A stretch of 64,000 bases of DNA from Opitutia bacterium (GCA_003558065.1 PWMU01000099.1:1-64000), one strand, 5' to 3'; shown: positions 47,199-55,385, numbered from the stretch's first letter. The notes: generated from the letters alone by a model not told the origin. A program made the numbers and translations.

Positions 47199-47340
47199 GG
47201 AGTGGTGCTCGGTCAAAGCGCTCGCTCAGGCTTCCAGCCTGAGACGACACGTTTCTGCTGAGCACCGTGCGAAGTCCCGTGCCTGCCGGGAGAAGCCTGT
47301 TCTGCTTTGAGCTTAGCCGTGCCATTCCCCCTACCGTGGT
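47199..47340. repeat. Intergenic repeat copy A (candidate MITE-like element)
   Basis: One of three related copies in the window. It shares a nearly identical stretch with copy C (61104-61243): a TTCCAGCCTGAGAC segment, TTCTGCTGAGCA, CCGTGCCTGCCGGGAGAAGC and a CTTTG(A/G)GCTTA end. It has an internal stem, CTCAGGC/GCCTGAG. The ends are only loosely inverted. It fills most of the gap 47155-47465, between the LuxR gene and the nitroreductase-like gene; otherwise I see nothing there but a strong ribosome-binding site. Confidence 0.6.
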
Positions 47341-47465
47341 CAGGAGGGTCCGATACCGTATTTTTGCGAGCTACTCAACAGCTCGGCCGGTTTGGTAGTC
47401 TTGGGTCCATCTCCGGACACGAACAGTCCGGACCGCCAATTCACCAGTATAGGAAAGGAGAAGTT

Positions 47466-48761
47466 ATGGACGAGACAGTAGTGCCGCCCGGGTTTGACGA
47501 AATGCTCGAGTTTGGACTGCTTGAGGCGCTTCTGGGACGCCGTTCGCGGCGGTTCTTCATGGGGGCGGAGATTCCCGACGGAGTATTCGCCTGGAAATCG
47601 CGGCACGAACCGGTGCCGCTTTCCGAATTGGAGAAACGGCTCATTGTGACCGCCTGCGGCGGCAACACCGGTTGGCATCATATGATCTTCCGCGCCGCAC
47701 ACTACGCGCCGCACCTGTCGAACTACGCCGGCGCGGCCGGCGGCCGGTCGTTTCCTTCGGCGGCCGGCTTTCACACCAGCAAAACCTTCTTTACCGACGA
47801 CGAAGGCGTCTATGTCCTCGACAATCGCGACGCTCCCGCCTGCGCGAAGCGGAAGCCGGACGGTTCCCTGGACCTCAAAACCGTTCTCGACGCGGTGAAT
47901 GGAGCTACCCGGAAGCTTCAGGACGGCCGGCTTAAAGTCCCGCCGGAGGTGCCGCACGTGGAAGCGCACAACACCTGGGTGGTCAACCGGCCGGGAAGCT
48001 TTCTCGTTATACCGGTGGCCGATCTCTCGCTCCACCTGATTCTGGCGCTCTGTTATTTCCTGCAGAACGACTCGGTGATTACCGACGACCTCAACGGGGG
48101 CCCGATACCCGGTATCGAAAAATTCAAGGACATCGTGAACTTGGAAAACACCTGGCCGTTGAGTTTTGTGGAACAGTGGTCCCTGACGGAGGCCGCGGCC
48201 GAGCTCTCGACGAGCTGCTACGCGGGCTTTCTGATGCTGCAGGCCATGGGGCTCGGGGGCTGGATGTTCAACGGTATGGATCCCTTGAGCGTGCTCGGGG
48301 GCAGCGGCGATCCGGACGCGCCGGGGCTTGGGTTCCGTTACAGCCGGGACGAAACCTGGCGTTGGCCCTTTCCCGATCTCACGGGCTTGAGCGGGGTCAT
48401 GGAAGGGTACTGCCCGCCGCATTATCCGGACATGCGGAGCGCGGTCGACGCGGTCTGCGAGCGCAAGTTCGGTCCGGGCGGGCCGTTCCACCCGAAGGAT
48501 CCCGGGCCGTGGAAGGATTCGAAAAAGGTGCGATCGGCGGCACAGGTTCATAGCGAGGCGTTCCGGGAGTGTGTCGCGCTCCAGGCACAGTACATTCTGG
48601 ATACATTCGGAAAATTCCCGGCGACGTTGCCTGCCATGATCTGCACCATTTACCTCCAGGCCCACCACTTGGACCTGGAGTTCTACGATCACTTCTTCGA
48701 ACCGGGATCGTACCTGAAAACCCACGCCGATCATATGAAGCGCTGGCATGCGGCGAAGTAG
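47466..48761 (+). CDS. Possible nitroreductase-like protein of unknown function
   Basis: About 431 aa. The start at 47466 follows an excellent AGGAAAGGAGAAG site; 53 codons of earlier open frame overlap the repeat. The beginning (LLEALLGRRSRRFFMGAEIP) resembles the nitroreductase RRSxRxF motif, and a later LMLQAMGLGGWMFNGMD resembles the conserved ALGLG segment. The rest is unusual: AHNTWVVNRPGSFLVIPVAD, and a large C-terminal part with many His and aromatic residues (YLQAHHLDLEFYDHFFEPG). The family remains uncertain. It may be a target of the neighbouring LuxR regulator. Confidence 0.6.
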   Translation: MDETVVPPGFDEMLEFGLLEALLGRRSRRFFMGAEIPDGVFAWKSRHEPVPLSELEKRLIVTACGGNTGWHHMIFRAAHYAPHLSNYAGAAGGRSFPSAAGFHTSKTFFTDDEGVYVLDNRDAPACAKRKPDGSLDLKTVLDAVNGATRKLQDGRLKVPPEVPHVEAHNTWVVNRPGSFLVIPVADLSLHLILALCYFLQNDSVITDDLNGGPIPGIEKFKDIVNLENTWPLSFVEQWSLTEAAAELSTSCYAGFLMLQAMGLGGWMFNGMDPLSVLGGSGDPDAPGLGFRYSRDETWRWPFPDLTGLSGVMEGYCPPHYPDMRSAVDAVCERKFGPGGPFHPKDPGPWKDSKKVRSAAQVHSEAFRECVALQAQYILDTFGKFPATLPAMICTIYLQAHHLDLEFYDHFFEPGSYLKTHADHMKRWHAAK

Positions 48762-48921
48762 CCTGTGTGGTCCGCTCATTTGCGAAATTCCGACCGTGTC
48801 CCTTGGCACATCGGTTCCGAGGAGTCCCGCAGTGCGCCATTCGGGCCGTTGATCACCCCGAATCGACCGACCGAGCCGGATCCTGCGGCCTCCAACACGA
48901 ATGCCCGCCGGATACTCTTGT

Positions 48922-48959
48922 GCGACAACAATTTTCCCAGCTGGGAAAATTGTTGTCGC
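48922..48959. repeat. 38-bp perfect palindrome before the PaaX-like gene
   Basis: The half GCGACAACAATTTTCCCAG at 48922-48940 is followed at once by its exact reverse complement at 48941-48959, with no spacer. It ends five bases before the ATG of the PaaX-like gene. It could act as an operator for that protein, form a hairpin in the RNA that hides the start, or mark a mobile unit. It has no T-run. A second palindrome of the same design lies at the gene's other end. The gap 48762-48963 holds nothing else visible. Confidence 0.9.
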
Positions 48960-48963
48960 CAGG

Positions 48964-49797
48964 ATGATGGTTCGGGAAACAGAATATTCAGGGACTATGA
49001 GAGCCTCTACCGAACTGTTTTTGTGGGAAATGTATTCGATTGCCGAATCGCTTTTCTACCCATCGTACAGGTATTCGAATGAAAGTTTCGAGGGGTGGGC
49101 CTACAGGAGGGGATTGCTGCGCCAGATTCAGCGTCTGGAAAGGGAAGCCTACCTGGAGCGGCAGCCAGGGGGAAAGGCGGATAGAGTGTATCGGCTTACG
49201 CCGAAAGGACGGTTGGCAGCTTTGGGCGGGAAGGATCCGGAGGAGCGGTGGAATCGCTCTTGGGACGGACGCTGGCGATTGTTGATGTTCGATTTGCCTC
49301 AGGCGCCGGCGGCGCCGCGCAAACAATTGCGGAAGGTGTTGCGGGAGCACGGACTCGGATGCCTGCAGGGTAGTGTTTGGGTGTCGCCTGATCAAATGGA
49401 TTCCCTCCGCAAGCAGATGCGCGGAGACCGGCATCCCTCCTCGCTCCTCCTGTTTGAAGGTGATGCCGTGGGCGGTGAGAAGCCCGGGGAGGTGGTGCGT
49501 GAAGCGTGGGATTTTTCCGAGATCGAGCAATACTGGGCGAGCTATTCGCTGGTGCTTGAGCAAGGGAAGGAGCTCATGGAGGGCCGGGGTCTCGACCGGG
49601 AAAAGTTGCGCGAGTGGAGTGCCCGGGAGCATGCAAGCTGGAAAGAAGTCATCAAGGTGGACCCGTTGCTGCCGGCCGCTTTGTTGCCAAGAGGCTATTC
49701 GGGACGCAAGGTGTGGCGACGTCGCCTGGGGCTCTGGAAGAAAATCGCTGCCCGGTTTCAGAAATCCGGCGGAAAGCCCCTCCAACAGCGACATTAA
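48964..49797 (+). CDS. PaaX-like protein (HTH plus Cas2-like central domain) between two palindromes
   Basis: About 277 aa from the ATG at 48964; ATGs at 48967 and 48997 (MRASTELFLW) are alternatives. An N-terminal winged-helix part (GWAYRRGLLRQIQRLEREAYLERQ, VYRLTPKGRLAAL) is followed by the PaaX middle domain (WDGRWRLLMFDLPQ, RKQLRKVLREHGLGCLQGSVWV), which has a Cas2-like ferredoxin fold in this family. The C-terminal part is helical and basic. PaaX is a repressor of phenylacetate catabolism; no paa genes are here, so the target is unknown. The stop codon lies within the 60-bp palindrome. Confidence 0.78.
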   Translation: MMVRETEYSGTMRASTELFLWEMYSIAESLFYPSYRYSNESFEGWAYRRGLLRQIQRLEREAYLERQPGGKADRVYRLTPKGRLAALGGKDPEERWNRSWDGRWRLLMFDLPQAPAAPRKQLRKVLREHGLGCLQGSVWVSPDQMDSLRKQMRGDRHPSSLLLFEGDAVGGEKPGEVVREAWDFSEIEQYWASYSLVLEQGKELMEGRGLDREKLREWSAREHASWKEVIKVDPLLPAALLPRGYSGRKVWRRRLGLWKKIAARFQKSGGKPLQQRH

Positions 49798-49836
49798 AAT
49801 TCCCAGCTGGGAATTTTAATGTCGCTGTTGGAGGGG
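49777..49836. repeat. 60-bp perfect palindrome at the end of the PaaX-like gene
   Basis: A 30-base half (49777-49806) is followed without spacer by its exact reverse complement (49807-49836). The innermost 19 bases (GCGACATTAAAATTCCCAG) share the outer GCGACA and inner TTCCCAG of the 38-bp palindrome, with a different middle six (TTAAAA versus ACAATT). It covers the last seven codons and stop of the PaaX-like gene. It has no T-run, so it is not a standard terminator. The gap from its end to 50109 has no gene I recognise. Confidence 0.9.
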
Positions 49837-50109
49837 GGCGGGGTTTGTGATTTCACGGGCGGGCGGGTTTTTGGGGAAAAGGATGAGTGCGCCGGGTACG
49901 GCGAGGAGAGATCCACCTATGGCTCAAATCCGAGCAACGCGAGCATCGTCGGCGGGGAAGTCTCGGTTCGCGACCACCGTGAGTCCAGCGGAATCCGCTG
50001 TTCCGGCACGGCTTCCGAGTTCGTCGATCGTTCCGGTTTCCGCGAACCGGCGCATGACCTAATCCGGGGATTGAGTTTTGCCGCCGGAGGGGAGAGGGTG
50101 GGGGCCTTC

Positions 50110-51081
50110 ATGCAGGATTTGAATGTGACGACCGGATGGCAGCTCGCCGTTTTGATCGGGCTTATAGGGGGGTCCATTTTCACAGGGTACGCGGCACGGC
50201 GGCTGGGGTTTCCGGACGCCCTGTCCCGGAAGCTGATGTATGTGGTCGTGCTGGGGCCGTACACCCTTGTGGGCTTTCTGGCGATCTGGGAGCTGGAGTT
50301 GGCGGGCCGGTATGTCCTGCTGCCTATGATCGGGTTTCTCTTGATGGGAGTCGGCGCCGCGGTCGGAGTCATGTTTTCCCGTCAGCTCGGTCTCAACCGA
50401 GGCGAAGCGGGGGCCTTTGCCATGGCCTGCGGGGCCTCGAATCTGGGATTCACGATGGGCGGAACGGTGAACTTCGTCTTATTCGGTGAATACGGTCTGG
50501 CGTTGGCATCGATTTTCACAGCCTTCTGGAATTTCGGCCTGGTGTTTATCCTGTATCCGATCGCCCGCCACTACGGCACCGCGGCACGTCAACCTGTATG
50601 GAGGCTGCTGGTGGCCAACTTCTGTGACATTCGTTCCCTTCCGTTGCTCGGGGTTGCGTCGGGGCTTGTTCTGAACTTGTCCGGGATCTCCCGGCCGGAG
50701 GCGGTTGAGCGCTATCACCTGGTCACCGCGTTCATCATCGGCGGGGTGGTCATCGCCTTTTTCACCACGGGACTGCGGCTGCACTTTTCGGGAATGTCGG
50801 GACGTTTTCAGCTCTACGGGCTGGTGGCGGGGGTGAAGTTCGTTTTGCTGCCGGTAACTGCGGGGTTGATCCTCATCGTGCTCGAGTTGGCCGGGTGGGG
50901 GTTTCCGTACACGGCAAACCGGGTTGTACTGGTCCAGGCCACGACCGCGGTGGGGGTGTACGCGGTTATCATTTCCAACCTGTTCCACCTCGACGACCGA
51001 TTTGCCAGCACCCTGTTTTTTACCAATACCGTTTTCTATCTCATCGTCGTTCTGCCGATCGTGGTGTTTCTCCTTGGATGA
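50110..51081 (+). CDS. AEC-family-like membrane transporter
   Basis: About 323 aa. Roughly ten membrane helices are visible, from LAVLIGLIGGSIFTGYAARR to the final FYLIVVLPIVVFLLG. The arrangement in two halves of about five helices, with broken-helix Asn/Gly segments (ACGASNLGFTMGG in the first half and QATTAVGVYAVIISNLF in the second), is typical of the auxin efflux carrier/bile-acid-type fold. The substrate is unknown; malonate, auxin-like acids and other anions are transported by relatives. The ATG at 50110 is chosen; earlier in-frame codons give a non-membrane, non-conserved stretch. It follows the 60-bp palindrome. Confidence 0.78.
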   Translation: MQDLNVTTGWQLAVLIGLIGGSIFTGYAARRLGFPDALSRKLMYVVVLGPYTLVGFLAIWELELAGRYVLLPMIGFLLMGVGAAVGVMFSRQLGLNRGEAGAFAMACGASNLGFTMGGTVNFVLFGEYGLALASIFTAFWNFGLVFILYPIARHYGTAARQPVWRLLVANFCDIRSLPLLGVASGLVLNLSGISRPEAVERYHLVTAFIIGGVVIAFFTTGLRLHFSGMSGRFQLYGLVAGVKFVLLPVTAGLILIVLELAGWGFPYTANRVVLVQATTAVGVYAVIISNLFHLDDRFASTLFFTNTVFYLIVVLPIVVFLLG

Positions 51082-51343
51082 ATTTGGAGGGGGGAATAGC
51101 CGACCGGTGAGAACCGCGCAATCGGCGGGTGAATGCTTCCTCGCCGGGCCTGTAACCTGAATCGTGCGCCAACCGTTTCAGTGAGTTGACAGCCGGCCTC
51201 CTGTCGGCCAACCTCGGTGAAGGCCGTCCGGCGTCAGTCCGCCGGAGAAGGCCAACAGAGGCCCGGACTGCGGACCAAGATGCGCGCAGGAGTCGGCAAG
51301 GGTTGCGGAGCGACACCGGCCCTCACGAGGCATACTGTCGGCT

Positions 51344-51817
51344 GTGAACGACAGGGAGATCTTACGGCAGTTACGCAGGAAGAAGTTTGCGGTTCTCGTT
51401 CAGTGGAAGCAGGAATTGGAGATAAAATTTCCCCTCCATGTGGACGAGAAGGCGCGATTGCCTCCAAGGCTTTTGTTCCGCAGCTTTGATGAGGTGGTTT
51501 GCCGATTGAAACGGGGAGAATACGATACCCGGCGGTCCCGCATTTTCGCGCTGGCAGGCGACCTTACGTCCGGCTCGCTGCCCCCGATTGACCGCTACCT
51601 CGAGGTTTTTCTGACCGGAGAACAGGTGCTCGGGGATTTTGTCGTCGACGCGGCTGAGAGAGGGCCGGATTCCTGTTGTGACGTTCTTCTCGCCTTCCAG
51701 AACGCGTTGTATGAGGTATTCCACGAAATAATCCGACGCGAGATCGCGGTGTACCGGGCCGCTGCAAGCGCCGGAGCCGGGGCGGCTGTGAGAGGGGCGA
51801 ACCGCGCATTTGTCTGA
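51344..51817 (+). CDS. Small helical protein, possibly RsbRD-N-like
   Basis: 157 aa. It is all alpha (REILRQLRRKKFAVLVQWKQELE, SFDEVVCRLKRGEYDTRR, FQNALYEVFHEIIRREIAVY) and resembles the next gene's product in length and pattern. The layout fits the N-terminal globin-like module of RsbR-type stress sensors, or a similar sensory helix bundle, but I would not assign it firmly. The start is GTG at 51344, without a clear ribosome-binding site. It forms a small group with the next gene and the PocR-AraC regulator. Confidence 0.58.
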   Translation: MNDREILRQLRRKKFAVLVQWKQELEIKFPLHVDEKARLPPRLLFRSFDEVVCRLKRGEYDTRRSRIFALAGDLTSGSLPPIDRYLEVFLTGEQVLGDFVVDAAERGPDSCCDVLLAFQNALYEVFHEIIRREIAVYRAAASAGAGAAVRGANRAFV

Positions 51818-51848
51818 CCTTGGATCCTGGAAACCATTGGGGAAAAGT

Positions 51849-52223
51849 ATGAGTGAGAGCGATATCGGGAGCCGTTTGGCACAGGGGATGAGCGAGCATC
51901 GCCAGGAGGTGCTGCGGGCCTGGGAGCGTGCGATCATTCGCGAACTCAAGCCCCTCCCCCTTGGAGCATCCGAAATCCCTTGCCTGCTGGACGGATATTT
52001 GAAAGAAGTGTGTATACGATTAGGCAACCGGGATTACCCGGAGGAGGCACGGACGGATCCGTTGACTCCATTCGACCGGATAAGCCTGTTTCTTGTTGGG
52101 GAGGAAGCTATCGCGGAAAAACTGGAGCACATTTGCGGAAACCCATCGACTATGCAATTGTTGGCGTTGAGACGCGAGCTGAATGAGATTTTCAGCGAGA
52201 TGATACGCCGGCATTCAGTCTGA
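51849..52223 (+). CDS. Small helical protein, paralogue of the preceding gene
   Basis: 124 aa. The helical pattern (QGMSEHRQEVLRAWERAIIRE, PFDRISLFLVGEEAIAEKLE, ALRRELNEIFSEMIRRH) aligns in outline with the protein encoded at 51344, including LFL/FLTGE and the closing EIIRR/EMIRR. It lies 31 bases downstream, so they are co-transcribed. The likely family is the same RsbRD-N-type helix bundle, with the same uncertainty. The start at 51849 is chosen over an upstream in-frame codon that reaches back into the previous gene. Confidence 0.58.
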   Translation: MSESDIGSRLAQGMSEHRQEVLRAWERAIIRELKPLPLGASEIPCLLDGYLKEVCIRLGNRDYPEEARTDPLTPFDRISLFLVGEEAIAEKLEHICGNPSTMQLLALRRELNEIFSEMIRRHSV

Positions 52224-52324
52224 GGCAGAGGTTTTATCGCGGGTGTTGCTGAAAGGATCAGGGGGAGAGGGCAGGAATTTTTGCAGGCTGTCAAAGTCAG
52301 GAATTGCACACTAAAAAGCCGATT

Positions 52325-53215
52325 ATGAAAACAAGTCCGAGGGAGTTTGTTGACCGTCTCTCACAGTCCAGGATTTTTCAGGACTACGAGCGGGCTTTCA
52401 ACGAGGCGGCCGGCTTGCCCCTGTCGATTACACCGCAGCAGAACTGGGGTTTACCGCACCACGAGAAGGCGTTCGAGAACCCGTTCTGCTACCTGATGGC
52501 AAAGAAGAGCCAGGCCTGCGCGGCCTGTCTCGAGGTCCAGCAGAAACTTGCGGAGGACGGGCGCGAGTCGCCGGTTACGACGACCTGTTTTGCCGGACTC
52601 TGCGATACGGTGGTGCCTCTGCGCGTGGGCGACGAAGTCCTCGGCTTTCTGCAGACCGGTCAGGTCGCACTCACTGCTCCGTCCGACGAACAATTCGATG
52701 ACATGACCCGGCAGTTGATCAAGTGGGGGGTCGAGGTCGACCTGACGGATTTGCGTGAGGCCTATTTCAACAGCCGGGTAATGACCGCTGAGCAGTACCA
52801 GGCGTTCGTCCGGCTGGTCGAGACGTTTGCCGAACACCTCGCGCTGGTCGGTAACCAGATCCTCATTCACGAAGAAAACGATGAAAACCCGGTTGTGCGT
52901 CGTGCGCGCCGGATCGTTGACGAGCACCATTCCGAAAACCTGAGTCTCGAAAAGGTTGCGGGGATGGTCAATACTAGCACGTATTACTTCTGCAAGCTGT
53001 TCAAAAAGGCCACGGGCCTGACCTTTACCGACTATCTCGGGCGTTCGCGTGTCGAACGGGCGAAGGAGTTGCTGATCAACCCGAATTTGCGGGTGAGCGA
53101 GATTGCGTTCGAGGTGGGGTTTGAATCGCTCTCTCAGTTCAACCGCACTTTCAAGCGAATAGCCGGTTGCAGCCCGACCCAGTACCGGCGGAACAGATCC
53201 GAAGAGGAAAAATAA
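52325..53215 (+). CDS. PocR-domain AraC-family transcriptional regulator
   Basis: About 296 aa. The N-terminal PocR sensory domain (about residues 15-165) has FCYLMAKKSQACAACLEVQQ, TTTCFAGLCDTVVPLRVGD and EVLGFLQTGQV, including conserved cysteines. A linker leads to two AraC helix-turn-helix units: LSLEKVAGMVNTSTYYFCKL and RVSEIAFEVGFESLSQFNRT. PocR domains bind small hydrocarbons or derivatives in known members (propanediol control in Salmonella). It follows two small helical genes on the same strand and may regulate them or the transporter. The ligand is unknown. Confidence 0.88.
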   Translation: MKTSPREFVDRLSQSRIFQDYERAFNEAAGLPLSITPQQNWGLPHHEKAFENPFCYLMAKKSQACAACLEVQQKLAEDGRESPVTTTCFAGLCDTVVPLRVGDEVLGFLQTGQVALTAPSDEQFDDMTRQLIKWGVEVDLTDLREAYFNSRVMTAEQYQAFVRLVETFAEHLALVGNQILIHEENDENPVVRRARRIVDEHHSENLSLEKVAGMVNTSTYYFCKLFKKATGLTFTDYLGRSRVERAKELLINPNLRVSEIAFEVGFESLSQFNRTFKRIAGCSPTQYRRNRSEEEK

Positions 53216-53373
53216 CTCCGGATCAGTGGGCCTCGATTTCCTCGGCGGTACTGAATTTTGCCAGTGAATTTTGGATACATTCGCGGGGGCTGAGTTCGTC
53301 GTTCTTCAACAGCAGTCCGGTTTCCGGGGAGCCACGTCGGCTGTGCGAAAATCCCGCGACAAGGCAAGCCGTG

Positions 53374-54636
53374 TTACTCTTCCGGGTCCGGACGAGACGC
53401 CAGGGGCACCGTGTAGCGGGCCCATACCAGGATGCCGGCAATCCAGAAAAAGGCGGATTTCCCGAGAAATGCCCCGTAGGAGCCGGGATAAATGTCCGCG
53501 AGGAAGCGCAGAGCGGCCGCTGCCAGGGTGAGTGCCAGGATCACCCCGAAAAAACCGACTCTTCCCTCGATTTGATTACGCCTCCCGGAATGCCCGAAAA
53601 TCACCCTTGTGGCTACCACCAGGGTGACCATTCCAAACCCGGTGAGGAGAACCGCGTGAATGCCGGCCATCCGGTAATCCGGGAAAAGGGCCATGGCGAA
53701 ACCTCCGGCGGGAACCGCCGCGAGACCGATTTTCAATGACAGGGTCAGGAAACCGGGATGCTCGGCTTTTCGCCAGAGCGGTACCATCCGAAGCAGGTAC
53801 GCGCTGACAGTTGCGTAGCGGAGGGCGATTCCCGTGGCCCCGTGAATCATATGCTCTACCCAAAAGGACGCGAAGACCAGCGCTCCGATGGCAAACGGGG
53901 TTGCCGCGCGGCGAAACCACTCGGAATCCGGCGTCGCGCCTCCCGCAAAGCGCTGCCTGGGCGGATATCCCAGCAGACGCGGGAAGAAAAAGGCCCCCAC
54001 GCCGGTAATCATGCACAAAAACGCCCCTTCGGCAACGAAACCCATCCCCAGAGCCGTCCAGGGAACTCCCGTTCCGAACGTGCCTCCGGCAAGCAGGAAG
54101 AGGAGTCCCGCCGGGAGGTGGGCATAGCCCCAGAGCACCAGCGCGAACGAGGGGGGAGGAAGGTCGCTTCGCCGGGGAAAACGCAGGGCCAGCATGCCGG
54201 CGAACCCGGCGAAAAGGAGCAGAAAGGCGACATCCCCGGTCGCCAGAGAACCCGCAAAATAGGCGGTGGTGCCGGTAAGGAACAAGCCCAGCAATACCCC
54301 GAGTTCCACCCACCTCAGCGGCCGGACTTCGAGCATCCGGGGTGCCGCGGTTCCAAGAAATCCGATTACGAACGCCCCGAAAAAACCCATGATCATGATG
54401 CGGCCGTGCGAGGGGCCCGGGTACTGGAACCAGAGGTCATAGAAAAACAAGGGCCACAGCAGGACGGCCAACACTCCCGCCAGCAAACCAAGCGGAAAGA
54501 GCAAGCGGAAGGGCTCTCCCGGAATGTCGCTCCAGCGAAGCTTTCCCGCTGAGAAATCCGCTTCGGTGGGACCGCCGTCGGCTGCCTGAGCGGAGCCACC
54601 CTTTGCCTCCGGGCCTGGGTCTGAGGTTTCTGACAT
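53374..54636 (-). CDS. nnrS: NnrS family heme-copper membrane protein
   Basis: About 420 aa with about twelve hydrophobic segments. NnrS marks include PFRLLFPLGLLAGVLAVLLW, GPSHGRIMIMGFFGAFVIGFL, GFLGTAAPRM and the later VEHMIHGATG and GIHAVLLTGFGMVTLVVATR with conserved histidines. NnrS is linked to nitric oxide metabolism and stress in denitrifiers. It stands next to azurin-like and NirK-like genes. The ATG at 54636 is preferred over an in-frame start at 54693. A soluble, Pro/Glu-rich extension precedes the first helix. Confidence 0.88.
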   Translation of the reverse strand: MSETSDPGPEAKGGSAQAADGGPTEADFSAGKLRWSDIPGEPFRLLFPLGLLAGVLAVLLWPLFFYDLWFQYPGPSHGRIMIMGFFGAFVIGFLGTAAPRMLEVRPLRWVELGVLLGLFLTGTTAYFAGSLATGDVAFLLLFAGFAGMLALRFPRRSDLPPPSFALVLWGYAHLPAGLLFLLAGGTFGTGVPWTALGMGFVAEGAFLCMITGVGAFFFPRLLGYPPRQRFAGGATPDSEWFRRAATPFAIGALVFASFWVEHMIHGATGIALRYATVSAYLLRMVPLWRKAEHPGFLTLSLKIGLAAVPAGGFAMALFPDYRMAGIHAVLLTGFGMVTLVVATRVIFGHSGRRNQIEGRVGFFGVILALTLAAAALRFLADIYPGSYGAFLGKSAFFWIAGILVWARYTVPLASRPDPEE

Positions 54637-54789
54637 GCGTGCCTTCGTTGTTTCCTGGGTTGAACGTCCGGTTGCCGGGAGCGGGTGCCTCACCCTGAGC
54701 GGTTTCAGCTCTGAGTTAAAGGATTTTCGCGGGAGTTATCCGGCATGAACCGAGACCCGTCATTCGAAGCGGGCCTCGGCCGGACGGGT

Positions 54790-55266
54790 TTACTCGACTT
54801 GCATCGTGCCGACCATCCCGGCAGACGTGTGGCCGGGAAAGGAGCAGACGAAAGGAAAGTCGCCCGCTTCAGACGGAGCGGTGAAGGTCAGGGTTTCCTC
54901 TTCGCCCGGACCGAGCACCTTGGTGGCCGCGATCACCTGGTCCTCCAAGTCCGGGGCGATGTACTCATTGTCCGCGTGTCCTTGAGCAGCCCTTGCAAAG
55001 GCGCTCACATTGGCTCCCTGCTCCAGGATAGCAAGGTTGTGCCCCATGCTCTCCTTCGGCATCCTTCCGACGTTCCGGAAAATCAGAGTTACCTCGCTTC
55101 CGGCCTCCACGGTAAATTCCGTGGGACTGAACTGCATCTGGTCGTTGCCTGTAATGACGAGCTGATCGGAGGAGCCCCCCTCCGCGGTTTCCGGGCCGCC
55201 GCAACCGGCGAAGCCGGCCAGGGCGGCGAGAGCGAGGAGACTGGCGAGGAGTCGATAGGATTTCAT
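54790..55266 (-). CDS. Azurin-like blue copper lipoprotein
   Basis: 158 aa. A lipoprotein signal (RLLASLLALAALAGFAGC) puts the lipid on Cys22. The azurin domain keeps the complete copper site: His76 (ESMGHNLAI), Cys141, His146 and Met151 in FVCSFPGHTSAGM. It is an electron carrier on the outer face of the inner membrane, or on the outer membrane, probably feeding a NirK-like enzyme or other reductase. A perfect FNR/CRP-type box stands about 110 bases before the start. It is divergent from the ribonucleotide reductase gene. Confidence 0.9.
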   Translation of the reverse strand: MKSYRLLASLLALAALAGFAGCGGPETAEGGSSDQLVITGNDQMQFSPTEFTVEAGSEVTLIFRNVGRMPKESMGHNLAILEQGANVSAFARAAQGHADNEYIAPDLEDQVIAATKVLGPGEEETLTFTAPSEAGDFPFVCSFPGHTSAGMVGTMQVE

Positions 55267-55371
55267 AGGTGGTCTTCGTTGTTCTTGATTTGCTGTTGGT
55301 TGCCGGCCGGCGTATTTGTCCCGGCGGCGCAAGTGATAAGTACTTTTTAACCCGGAATGCCGACTTTAACT

Positions 55372-55385
55372 TTGATCTGAATCAA
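55372..55385. promoter_or_regulatory. FNR/CRP-type regulatory box between the azurin and nrdJ genes
   Basis: TTGAT-CTGA-ATCAA, a perfect match to the FNR consensus TTGAT-N4-ATCAA. It lies 106 bases before the azurin start (minus strand) and 171 bases before the nrdJ start (plus strand). Being symmetrical, it may serve either or both. Oxygen- or nitric-oxide-responsive control of the azurin gene is expected for this kind of gene. Confidence 0.75.

Noticed and set aside
48922-49836. CRISPR or Cas adaptation module because of the Cas2-like domain
   Set aside because: No repeat-spacer array or Cas1 is present; the domain is PaaX-type with a helix-turn-helix.
49777-49836. 60-bp palindrome as a standard terminator
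   Set aside because: No T-run follows on either strand, and perfect 30-base arms are far longer than terminators.
49837-50109. N-terminal extension of the AEC-type transporter
   Set aside because: The open frame is non-hydrophobic and non-conserved in appearance, and the first membrane helix starts right after the ATG at 50110.
53223-53441. Separate small gene overlapping the end of nnrS
   Set aside because: It overlaps nnrS heavily and has no ribosome-binding site; kept only as a low-interest remnant.
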